Assembly: GCA_041739085.1 (NCBI GenBank)
Contig: JBGSON010000023.1
Location: 1 to 30,360, forward strand
DNA length: 30,360 nt
Direction of reading: 5' to 3'
Source of the DNA: JBGSON01 sp041739085
GTDB taxonomy: Bacteria > Patescibacteriota > Gracilibacteria > CAIRYL01
In this document: piece after piece, positions 24,019 through 30,360 of the stretch
How the letters are laid out: the number at the start of each line of letters is the position of its first letter
Numbering within the stretch: the stretch's first letter is position 1
Program-made: the position numbers and the translations under genes
Notes under the pieces: generated by a model
The model's database searches: none
The model's input: only the letters and a program-made list of their open reading frames with translations
Told to the model about the DNA's origin: nothing

Positions 24019-25848
24019 TTATGCGATAAATGTCAATATTCCAATACCTCCGCCGATCCCCCCCACATATAAAGCGACTTTTGTCCGAAGATCCATCCCT
24101 TCCTTCGGTGCTTTTCTCCCGGATCTCTTTTTTTGGGATGACTCCTCCGGCCGATTTTGTTTTTGTTTTCCAGTTTCTTCACTCTTCGTCCTTGTTTCAT
24201 AGGCTTCCCTCGTCTCCCCATTCGCGTTCCTCGGTTCCCCGCTCGCAGTTGGCGATTGAGGTCCTGTGGCGCCTTTTCCTGGAGGTGTGGGGAGAGGCCC
24301 CTGTCCACCTTTGAGAGAAGGTCTTCCTCCCCTCGTGGAGGTGACGGTTTCCTCGCTCTCGCCCTGTCCCGGTATCTTCGCGCCAAACGCCCCCAAATAA
24401 TCGTTCCGGGGAAAGCTGTAGGTAGAGAGACTCTGTCCGAGCTCTTTCCGGTTATTCCAAAAAGAGAGCAGGCCGAGCGCAAGCAGGAACGGAGTGAGAG
24501 AATCGCGTATATCCGGGCGCGACATGAGAGCGTTCATGGATGCCGAAAGTGTCTCAGGATCATTGAATTCGACATTTTCGAGCGATTCCGCCATCTCTCT
24601 CGGGATCTCCGGGAGCGCTTTCGACTGAAAGAACGCATGGATCTTCTCTCTCGGAAACACCATTCGTCGCGACGCGAATTCCCCCGACCCGTGCATATCC
24701 CTGACCATCGCTCCGAGATCGGATTCGGGTAAGAGAAAAGGAACGAGGAACGCTTCGCGCTGGGTATGAACGGACATTTTTGAAGCATTGTCGCGGTACA
24801 TGCCCTTCTCGCTGTCATCGACATATCCTTCTTCATTTCTCCTTCCGACAAGGAACGCCTTCATCTTCGCGTAATACTGCTCCATGGGATCAGCAAGCGC
24901 GGGGAGAACGCTGAACCGGAATGTGTCCTGAAATTCGGGGAGGATATTGAAGAGTCTTTCAAAGTACTCCGGATCGTAAAACCTGCTCGAGCTCCGCATC
25001 TTCTCCAGAAAATCTTCCGGGCTCATCGGAACAAGATCCGATCCCTGGGCAGGGATGCGCGCTTTTTCTCCTTCCTTCATCTCCCCTCCATCTCTTCTCT
25101 CTTTGCCAAAATCTGAATCAGCTGTTCTGAACGAAAAACCAGGGGCGGCGACTTCGCTTCCCTTTTCTTTCGGAGTCTTCTGAGGCGGAGGCAGAGCGTC
25201 AGCAACGACGGGAGATGACACCGGAGTCTCCGGTTTCGGAGCACTCGATTCCAGAAGCTTCGTGAGATAATCAAATTCCTGTTTCTTCTTTTTCAGATCT
25301 TTTGAGATTTCTTTCCCCTGGAGTTTCTCCATCTCCTCTCTTCTCTTTTCCGTCATCCGCCGCAGCTTTTCTCCGGTGAGTCGTGAGAGCGCCGTTTTCG
25401 GATCGTCTGTCTTCGAATCTACTTTTCCGTTTGCTTTTGTGAGCGCCTCATCCTTTTCCGGAACAGAATCCCCTCTGCTGTCAAATTCAAAAAAATAATC
25501 TGTCACGAGGAGGTTTTCGAGGATGCGCTTCTGAAATTCAGAATCCGCTTTCTCGAGACGGACAGAATCATAGTCTCTTCCGTAGATGGCAGGGATGAGT
25601 TCTTTCAATTTTTTCTGAAGCGCGTCGGAATTCCGTACGGTCACGAGAAGTTCATTCATCGTATCCGAGGGAGCATCCGGAAGCATCGCCCGGAAGTACT
25701 CTTCCTGGGAATCTTTCTCTTCCTCTGAGCTCGGCGGGAGAAGCCTCTGTTCAAGCTCATAAAAAGTGATCGCCCCCGACGACTGGGATTCGTCCATCGG
25801 GGATGGATTCCGGAGAGGGAGGCCGTTGCTGTCAGGACGATAATCCAT
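24019..25848 (-). CDS. hypothetical tail-anchored protein (609 aa)
   Basis: I recognise no family. The product is highly charged. A helical N-terminal domain (about 25-120) is followed by a Lys/Glu-rich segment (150-205), a Pro-rich linker, and a second helical domain (about 275-470) containing a hydrophobic stretch near 445-462. A Gly/Pro/Arg-rich disordered region (about 490-585) precedes a final TM helix (VALYVGGIGGGIGILTFIA) at the C-terminus. Such a layout suggests a mostly cytoplasmic protein anchored by its tail. It lies 17 nt after the coiled-coil gene and 24 nt before the polytopic gene, so it likely works with both. Codon use is resident-like throughout. Confidence 0.78.
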   Translation of the reverse strand: MDYRPDSNGLPLRNPSPMDESQSSGAITFYELEQRLLPPSSEEEKDSQEEYFRAMLPDAPSDTMNELLVTVRNSDALQKKLKELIPAIYGRDYDSVRLEKADSEFQKRILENLLVTDYFFEFDSRGDSVPEKDEALTKANGKVDSKTDDPKTALSRLTGEKLRRMTEKRREEMEKLQGKEISKDLKKKKQEFDYLTKLLESSAPKPETPVSSPVVADALPPPQKTPKEKGSEVAAPGFSFRTADSDFGKERRDGGEMKEGEKARIPAQGSDLVPMSPEDFLEKMRSSSRFYDPEYFERLFNILPEFQDTFRFSVLPALADPMEQYYAKMKAFLVGRRNEEGYVDDSEKGMYRDNASKMSVHTQREAFLVPFLLPESDLGAMVRDMHGSGEFASRRMVFPREKIHAFFQSKALPEIPREMAESLENVEFNDPETLSASMNALMSRPDIRDSLTPFLLALGLLSFWNNRKELGQSLSTYSFPRNDYLGAFGAKIPGQGESEETVTSTRGGRPSLKGGQGPLPTPPGKGATGPQSPTASGEPRNANGETREAYETRTKSEETGKQKQNRPEESSQKKRSGRKAPKEGMDLRTKVALYVGGIGGGIGILTFIA

Positions 25849-25865
25849 ATTTTTTTGCTTTTTTG

Positions 25866-28415
25866 TTATTTCATCTCATGAAGGATGTATGCCATCTGGC
25901 GGATCTCATGGACGGTGAAGTCATTCCCGGCAAGCACGGAATAGAGTTCATACCTTCTCTCGTTCTTCTCATCTCCGGGAGGAGTCGAGAGGAGCGAAGC
26001 TTCGGTTTGAAACCGCGCTCGGTCGCCGTCGTTCCGGAGAGGAAGGCCCGGAGCAAGTTCTTTCAGCTTTGCAGAGGTCACGGTGTTTTTCCGTCTCTTC
26101 CCCTCCTGTTCCTGAAATTCCTTCATCCGGACATCTTTCCAGTTGATCATTTCGATGAGTGGCATTTCCCGTTCGGAACCCGGATTCAGCATGAATTCGC
26201 CGAAGATCCTCCTGAGTCTGGGATTCTTCGCGACTTCGAATCTCATGAAATTTGTCGCTTTATCTCCGAAATGGGTGAGCCGGTGGCCGTATTTTGAGAT
26301 ACCCCAGCATCCAGCCGCTCCAAGCGCTATGTGCGGGAGATAGGCATCGAAATTATGCCAGTCCTGGAGAGCGATGATAAGATTCACGACCGCCGTAAGT
26401 CCGCAATAGTACATCCCCAGGCCCTGTACCACTGTTGCTGTGAGCGAAGCTCCATCAGCGAGATTCCCGAATTTTGTATAATCGAATTTCTGATTCAGCG
26501 TCACGATCCCGATGTCCTGAACATCAGTTTTATTGACCGCCAAAAGCTCATCTCTCATCTCCGGAGTCCCCTTGGTCATGATGTTTCCATAGAGCTGTGT
26601 GGCAATCGAATAAAGTGCAAGATTAAAAATGAGTTCCCTCTGCGACTGGACTTTTCTCTCTTTTCCCGCTTCACTCTGACCTTCAAGCCTGCTCAGGACT
26701 CTCGGCTGGAATCGTTTGTCGGAAGAGCGCATGAAGTGATCGAGAAATTCAAAGAATTTTCTTCTCTCACCGGGAGACATCCGGCTTAATGAAGCGATAT
26801 CACCGCTCACCCAGAGGTCCACGATCCGGTTTGCTTCTGTTTGCGAAGGGTCGAAGATATTCTGTCCGGTTCCGCTCTCCTTGATTCGTTCCATGAGAGG
26901 ACTTACAGTATTCCGATAGAGGTTTTCATACTGTCCCATGAATTCATCCGTTATTCCTTCGAAAGCTTTGTCCGCTTCCGCGACGCGTCCATGGAGAACG
27001 GCGGGAGATGAAGAAATGTCGGATTCCTTGAGCTCTTTCCCCTTGTCGTTCAATGGAGAAAGTATCGCATCTTTCCCTTCTTCCTGATTCGCAAGATAAT
27101 ATCTGATCCTGAGCTCTTTATCCGGAGGAGTCTCCGTTTGGATGAGGTTGAGAATATTGTTCGCGATCTGGACGAGCGCTTTCTGTATTCGGTCTTTCAT
27201 TGGCGAAGTCTTTGTAATCTTTTCCATTTTTGAATTTGCCGCAAGCGCATGGATATAGCGAAGATCCTCATTCGAGAGCGTCCGGTCCCGGGATGCTCTC
27301 ATCCTCCAGAAATCGAGGATATTATTCGCTCTCGGGTCAGAAAAATAATCCGTGAACTTTTTCGGATCGATGTTGTCCCACGCTTCATTTCCGTCGAGGA
27401 GCGCGATGAGATCTCTGTCGTCCTGATCCCCGGGAAGGTTTTCGAGTTTTTCTTTCGCGAGGAAATCCTGTGATGCTTGTTCATAAACAGGAGCATGGGT
27501 TCCCCTTTCGACACTTCCGGATTGTTCCCTCAAATAATCTTCAACCCTTTTCCTGAGTCCGCCGAGACGATCCTCTGTTTTTGATTTCAGCGTTTCCCGT
27601 GTTTCTCCCATTTCGCCAGCGAGAATATACGCGATGTCCTGCCGGACTTGCGTTTCGATCTTGTAGATGATCCTTGCGCTGTCCTCGAACGATTTCAACT
27701 CTTTTTCTTTCCCGAGCTCTTTCTCTCTCAACGTAAATAAATCCCTGACAATTGCCGTTCGTTCCTCTTTCAACCTCATATAATCGGGGTCTTTTTGGAG
27801 CCGCGCATCTTCCCTTCTTGCCTCTTCAACCTTTTTCTCCGCTTGTTCGTTGAGTCGGCTGAGTTTCGCTTCAGCTCTACTTTTTGTTGATTCCATCTTT
27901 TCCACCTGCGCCTTCAAATCAGGGATCGTTCTCCCGTCCGGGGTCGAAGCAGTCTGCGCTCCTCTTTTTCCGAGCTCAGAAATCAAATCTTTCAGAGGGG
28001 TCATCTCTTTCTTCAGTGCTTCGATCTCAGATGCCGTCCGGTCTTTTTCAACATTGATTTCCTGGAGATCATTTTTCATGGCTTCGCGCGTTCCTTCCAT
28101 TTTTCGGATTGCCTCGTCATGAGTCTCCAGATCTTTCATTTTTCTTTCCACTTCCTTTCCCGCATTGCTCACTCCCGCCTCCGGAGAAGTTTTCGACCTT
28201 TCTCTCTTCCGTAGGCGTTCGGCATACACGAGGTTTTCGTTCACGAGCGCATAATTCTGATTTATGATCATCATCCCGAGCCTCTGGAGGTGAGTATCAG
28301 TTTTTTGTTCCGGTTTGACACTTTTCCCCAAATCAATCGCCTGATCAGACAATTTCTGCGCGATTATTGCCTGTTGTGCTCCATCAGCCTTTGAGATGAG
28401 TTCGAACTGCGGCAT
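25866..28415 (-). CDS. hypothetical coiled-coil membrane protein (849 aa)
   Basis: I recognise no family. Residues about 85-260 form a long coiled coil rich in Glu, Lys and Arg. A helical middle region (about 330-640) follows. Two hydrophobic segments lie around 663-690 and 696-715 (TVVQGLGMYYCGLTAVVNLIIAL and LPHIALGAAGCWGI), then a charged C-terminal part. No signal peptide is seen, so both ends are probably cytoplasmic with a membrane hairpin. The layout resembles a scaffold that links a cytoplasmic coiled coil to the membrane. It is the second gene of the operon: 34 nt after the 168-aa gene and 17 nt before the 609-aa gene. The motif GLPLRN near its C-terminus also occurs near the N-terminus of the 609-aa protein. 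Confidence 0.8.
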   Translation of the reverse strand: MPQFELISKADGAQQAIIAQKLSDQAIDLGKSVKPEQKTDTHLQRLGMMIINQNYALVNENLVYAERLRKRERSKTSPEAGVSNAGKEVERKMKDLETHDEAIRKMEGTREAMKNDLQEINVEKDRTASEIEALKKEMTPLKDLISELGKRGAQTASTPDGRTIPDLKAQVEKMESTKSRAEAKLSRLNEQAEKKVEEARREDARLQKDPDYMRLKEERTAIVRDLFTLREKELGKEKELKSFEDSARIIYKIETQVRQDIAYILAGEMGETRETLKSKTEDRLGGLRKRVEDYLREQSGSVERGTHAPVYEQASQDFLAKEKLENLPGDQDDRDLIALLDGNEAWDNIDPKKFTDYFSDPRANNILDFWRMRASRDRTLSNEDLRYIHALAANSKMEKITKTSPMKDRIQKALVQIANNILNLIQTETPPDKELRIRYYLANQEEGKDAILSPLNDKGKELKESDISSSPAVLHGRVAEADKAFEGITDEFMGQYENLYRNTVSPLMERIKESGTGQNIFDPSQTEANRIVDLWVSGDIASLSRMSPGERRKFFEFLDHFMRSSDKRFQPRVLSRLEGQSEAGKERKVQSQRELIFNLALYSIATQLYGNIMTKGTPEMRDELLAVNKTDVQDIGIVTLNQKFDYTKFGNLADGASLTATVVQGLGMYYCGLTAVVNLIIALQDWHNFDAYLPHIALGAAGCWGISKYGHRLTHFGDKATNFMRFEVAKNPRLRRIFGEFMLNPGSEREMPLIEMINWKDVRMKEFQEQEGKRRKNTVTSAKLKELAPGLPLRNDGDRARFQTEASLLSTPPGDEKNERRYELYSVLAGNDFTVHEIRQMAYILHEMK

Positions 28416-28449
28416 GTATTGGTTTTTTGTTTTGAGGAGAGATGGAATT

Positions 28450-28956
28450 TCAGAGTTTTAGTTTTCTTGAGAGCAGATCAACAAATGACTCGTCTTTCCC
28501 CGAAATCTCGGGGACAAAGCGAGAGAGGATCTCCCGAAGTTCCGCAGGATCCTGGTCGCCGAGGAGCACGCTCAATTCTTTGATGACGTTCTTTGTCACG
28601 CGGAAGTTAATATTTTCCACGACTCCGGGGCGGTAGATGATCCAGAAATTCCTGATATTGGAGTATTCATAGAAACGATGGTCAACGGCGACTCCCATGT
28701 CCGTCACCTGGATCTCGATGATCTTCGGCTCCTTATGAGTGAGGAAATATACCCCTGCGAAGAGCCCCACGACAACGGAAAAAGGGTACGAATGGGTGAG
28801 TATCCCGTAAATGATGAATCCGATGACGCAAAAGATCGCCACTGCCTTCCATATCGGGCCTTTTTTATGATAGAGATATTCCGGCACTTTCCAGCGGAGA
28901 AGCACCGTTCCGCGGTTGATCGGTTTCTGAGGGACGTCTGTATTCGCTTTTTTCAT
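28450..28956 (-). CDS. two-TM protein of a type frequent in candidate-phyla bacteria
   Basis: The 168-aa product starts with a polar segment, then WKVPEYLYHKK, then two adjacent TM helices (about 35-55 and 58-75). A PH-like beta domain follows (IIEIQVTDMGVAVDHRFYEYSNIRNFWIIY) and then a C-terminal helical part. Proteins with this plan (aromatic/Tyr-rich lead-in, two TMs, then a SFWI-like strand) are common in Patescibacteria and carry no assigned function; I rely on memory of that pattern. It is the first gene of the envelope operon and directly follows an extended -10 promoter. The start leaves a leader of about 22 nt without a Shine-Dalgarno. Confidence 0.8.
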   Translation of the reverse strand: MKKANTDVPQKPINRGTVLLRWKVPEYLYHKKGPIWKAVAIFCVIGFIIYGILTHSYPFSVVVGLFAGVYFLTHKEPKIIEIQVTDMGVAVDHRFYEYSNIRNFWIIYRPGVVENINFRVTKNVIKELSVLLGDQDPAELREILSRFVPEISGKDESFVDLLSRKLKL

Positions 28957-28984
28957 GGAAAAGAGATGAAAATGTCTTCTTCTG

Positions 28985-28993
28985 AGTATATCA
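28985..28993 (-). promoter_or_regulatory. extended -10 promoter of the four-gene envelope operon
   Basis: The minus strand has TGA directly before TATACT (28990-28985), with no convincing -35 at normal spacing. It lies 29 nt before the ATG at 28956. The layout matches the promoter of the 3D-domain gene. Confidence 0.45.
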
Positions 28994-29369
28994 GATTTCA
29001 GCTCAAATAGAAAGCATATCCTGCCAATCCTCTGCTTATTTCAGTTGAGAAAAAGCTTAGAGGAAATTTGAGCGAAAATCAGGGAATATGATCCTGAAAA
29101 AATAGCCGGCAATGGCGGTTTCTTCTCCGCAATTTGAAGAACTGTATTGACGCTATGAACTTCATTTCGTATTCCCTTTTTTTGGGAGTCACCAGTCCTC
29201 GGGTGACCCTTCCCGCGGGGCATCTCAGGGGAGTTACCTCCCTGACCATTTTCCATCTTCCTGCGCTCTTAAACATTTTCCCACTTCTACAAACATTTAT
29301 GGACTCTGTTCCCCCATCTCGTTTGCCCCGCAATTGCAATTTCTCTCACAAATATCTCCTGCTGCCCCA
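28994..29369. other. intergenic region between divergent envelope operon and superoxide dismutase
   Basis: No coding frame here is convincing; the few of 70-90 codons have poor codon use and no start signals. Two adjacent hairpins stand out. GTCACC/GGTGAC pairs at 29188-29207. TCAGGG(G)AG pairs with CTCCCTGA at 29225-29245 around a TTAC loop. They could belong to a small RNA or a structured leader, but neither is followed by a T-tract. Confidence 0.4.
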
Positions 29370-29398
29370 TTGACTGAATAAGACTAAATTAGTACCAT
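29370..29398 (+). promoter_or_regulatory. promoter of the superoxide dismutase gene with possible operator
   Basis: TTGACT (29370-29375), a 17-nt spacer and TACCAT (29393-29398) form a sigma70-type promoter 34 nt before the ATG at 29433. The inverted repeat AGTAC-N7-GTACT (29391-29407) covers the -10 box and start region, a natural place for a repressor. The regulator is unknown. Confidence 0.55.
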
Positions 29399-29432
29399 TT
29401 AAGTACTTTCATGAATTTTATTCCAAAAAAAT

Positions 29433-30062
29433 ATGGTTTACACTTGGCAACTGAGTCCCCGGCCCTATTCCGATGAAGAGGCGAAATCACTCCTCTCTTC
29501 GGTCATGAGTCCCGAGACAACCGACTGGCATTACAACAAACATCATAAGGGATATGTAAACGCGCTCAATGCGATTGAAAAGGATCTCCCGGACGCTGAC
29601 CGCTCCAATATCAACGGGAATTATTCCTCCTTCGGAGAAATGAAACGAAGGATCCCCTGGAACCACGGGGGTGCTCTTCTCCACGATCTTTTCTGGTATT
29701 CCCTCGGAGGAGACGGCGATCCGAAGAAAGCTCCGAATCTTGTAAAAGCGATCGAAGAGAATTTCGGATCATTCGAGGCGTGGAAAGAGGATTTTCTCGC
29801 GACCGCCATGGGGACGAAGCTCAGCGGATGGGCGGTCCTCACGGATGATCAGCTCAGTTCAGGGAGGCTCATGAACGTCCTCGTCGATGACCATCAGAAC
29901 GGCGCTCTATGGGGCGGTGTCCCGCTTCTTTCCGCGGATATGTTTGAACACGCGTACTACCACAAGAACGGCCCCGACCGGGCCGGATATCTTGCCTCAT
30001 TTTTTGCGAATCTCCACTGGGACAGGCTTGAGGAGAGATATCTCAAGTACCGGAGGAAATAG
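29433..30062 (+). CDS. superoxide dismutase, Fe/Mn family
   Basis: The enzyme converts superoxide to oxygen and hydrogen peroxide in the cytoplasm. The 209 aa contain all four expected metal ligands: His33 (WHYNKHH), His84 (NHGGALLHDLFW), Asp169 and His173 (ADMFEHAYY). The GG motif before His84 and Gln155 (DDHQNG) look more like the Mn than the Fe type, but metal choice cannot be settled from sequence. DMFEH replaces the usual DVWEH. No signal peptide is seen. It is monocistronic, with its own promoter and a strong bidirectional terminator. Its presence indicates exposure to oxygen despite the presumably reduced genome. Confidence 0.96.
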   Translation: MVYTWQLSPRPYSDEEAKSLLSSVMSPETTDWHYNKHHKGYVNALNAIEKDLPDADRSNINGNYSSFGEMKRRIPWNHGGALLHDLFWYSLGGDGDPKKAPNLVKAIEENFGSFEAWKEDFLATAMGTKLSGWAVLTDDQLSSGRLMNVLVDDHQNGALWGGVPLLSADMFEHAYYHKNGPDRAGYLASFFANLHWDRLEERYLKYRRK

Positions 30063-30091
30063 AAGATGGGTGTACTGAGTGAAGCGATAGT

Positions 30092-30117
30092 AAAGGCGTT
30101 GCAATGCAACGCCTTTT
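30092..30117. terminator. bidirectional terminator between convergent sod and DUF218 genes
   Basis: AAAGGCGTTGCA and TGCAACGCCTTT form a perfect 12-bp inverted repeat around a single A. TTTT follows the stem on the plus strand and TTT on the minus strand. It lies 29 nt after the sod stop and 4 nt from the stop of the convergent gene, so it serves both. Confidence 0.85.
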
Positions 30118-30121
30118 ATCA

Positions 30122-30360
30122 TTACGACTCCTCCGGAAATATCTCGACTCTCTCTCCTAAGAATTTCGGATCATGCCGGAAAAGGGTCGCTTCATAAAAA
30201 GCCTGAACGCGGGCAAGGAATTCGCGGAATGCGTCTTCCCTTTCGTTCGCATATACTCTCTTGTCCGCTGAATAGCCGATGGAATCGATCCCGAATGATT
30301 CGCAGAGGTAGAGCGCCCTCGGAAGATGAAATTCCTGCGTGATGAGCACCGCTTCATCGA
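30122..30360 (-). CDS. SanA/YdcF-like (DUF218) protein, C-terminal part only
   Basis: The reading frame continues past the window edge; only about 79 C-terminal residues are visible. The segment EAVLITQEFHLPRALYLCESFGID, then SADKRVY and REFLARVQAFYE, with PKFLGE near the end, matches the conserved C-terminal part of the DUF218 family (SanA, YdcF). Those are envelope-linked proteins implicated in barrier or wall precursor functions. The GTG at 30349 is an internal Val codon, not a start, because the family pattern continues upstream of it. The gene converges on sod and shares its terminator. Confidence 0.85.
   Translation of the reverse strand, partial: DEAVLITQEFHLPRALYLCESFGIDSIGYSADKRVYANEREDAFREFLARVQAFYEATLFRHDPKFLGERVEIFPEES

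Noticed and set aside
29134..29373. Short plus-strand frame upstream of superoxide dismutase
   Set aside because: Poor codon use, no start signal, and it runs into the sod promoter.
1..30360. UGA recoded to glycine (Gracilibacteria code)
   Set aside because: Several genes end at TGA at the expected family length, including the transposase, the ATP-grasp ligase and the 3D-domain gene.

Overview
The window most resembles a piece of chromosome from a candidate-phyla-radiation (Patescibacteria-type) bacterium. Evidence: several very large proteins without recognisable family, translation starts that almost never have a Shine-Dalgarno sequence, a 168-aa two-TM protein of a type common in these genomes, and housekeeping genes close to standard. 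The genetic code looks standard: TGA is used as a stop by at least four genes, so a UGA-recoded Gracilibacteria lineage is unlikely. Base composition is near 50% G+C, with strong preference for CTC, ATC and GCG codons in most genes. That preference makes foreign-looking segments visible. The lineage assignment is inference.

Layout. 0-5.8 kb (+): a lipoprotein periplasmic adaptor and an RND transporter, a two-gene efflux operon. 5.8-9.4 kb (-): two overlapping genes for large soluble helical proteins of unknown function. 9.5-13.2 kb (-): the ribosomal cluster rplC-rplD-rplW-rplB-rpsS-rplV-rpsC, with a near-consensus promoter. rpsJ is missing in front and rplP-rpmC-rpsQ are missing behind. 13.5-15.5 kb (+): a seven-TM protein with its own promoter and terminator, then an M23-type peptidase. 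15.46-15.92 kb: five tandem copies of a 90-98 bp hairpin unit built from degenerate heptamers. It lies between convergent genes and supplies both stop codons. 15.9-19 kb (-): a GT4 glycosyltransferase, an N-formylglutamate amidohydrolase-like protein, a second heptamer element and a RimK-like ATP-grasp ligase. 19.1-20.6 kb (-): a secreted 3D-domain protein with three peptidoglycan-binding repeats. 20.6-21.7 kb: a REP-type HUH transposase with cognate palindromes beside and inside it, tRNA-Pro(CGG) and a large GC-rich hairpin. 21.7-29 kb (-): a four-gene envelope operon (polytopic VirB6/TrbL-like protein, tail-anchored protein, coiled-coil membrane protein, small two-TM protein). 29.4-30.1 kb (+): a Fe/Mn superoxide dismutase with promoter and terminator. 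30.1 kb-end (-): the C-terminus of a SanA/YdcF (DUF218) protein.

Much of the window concerns the cell envelope: efflux, wall hydrolysis, wall binding, glycosylation, peptide-like ligation and a possible secretion or DNA-transfer membrane complex. The most unusual items are the heptamer hairpin array that ends two genes, the polytopic protein whose predicted exposed segments have codon usage unlike its membrane core, the transposase gene that carries a REP palindrome inside its reading frame, and the two unknown operons (5772-9364 and 21682-28956).
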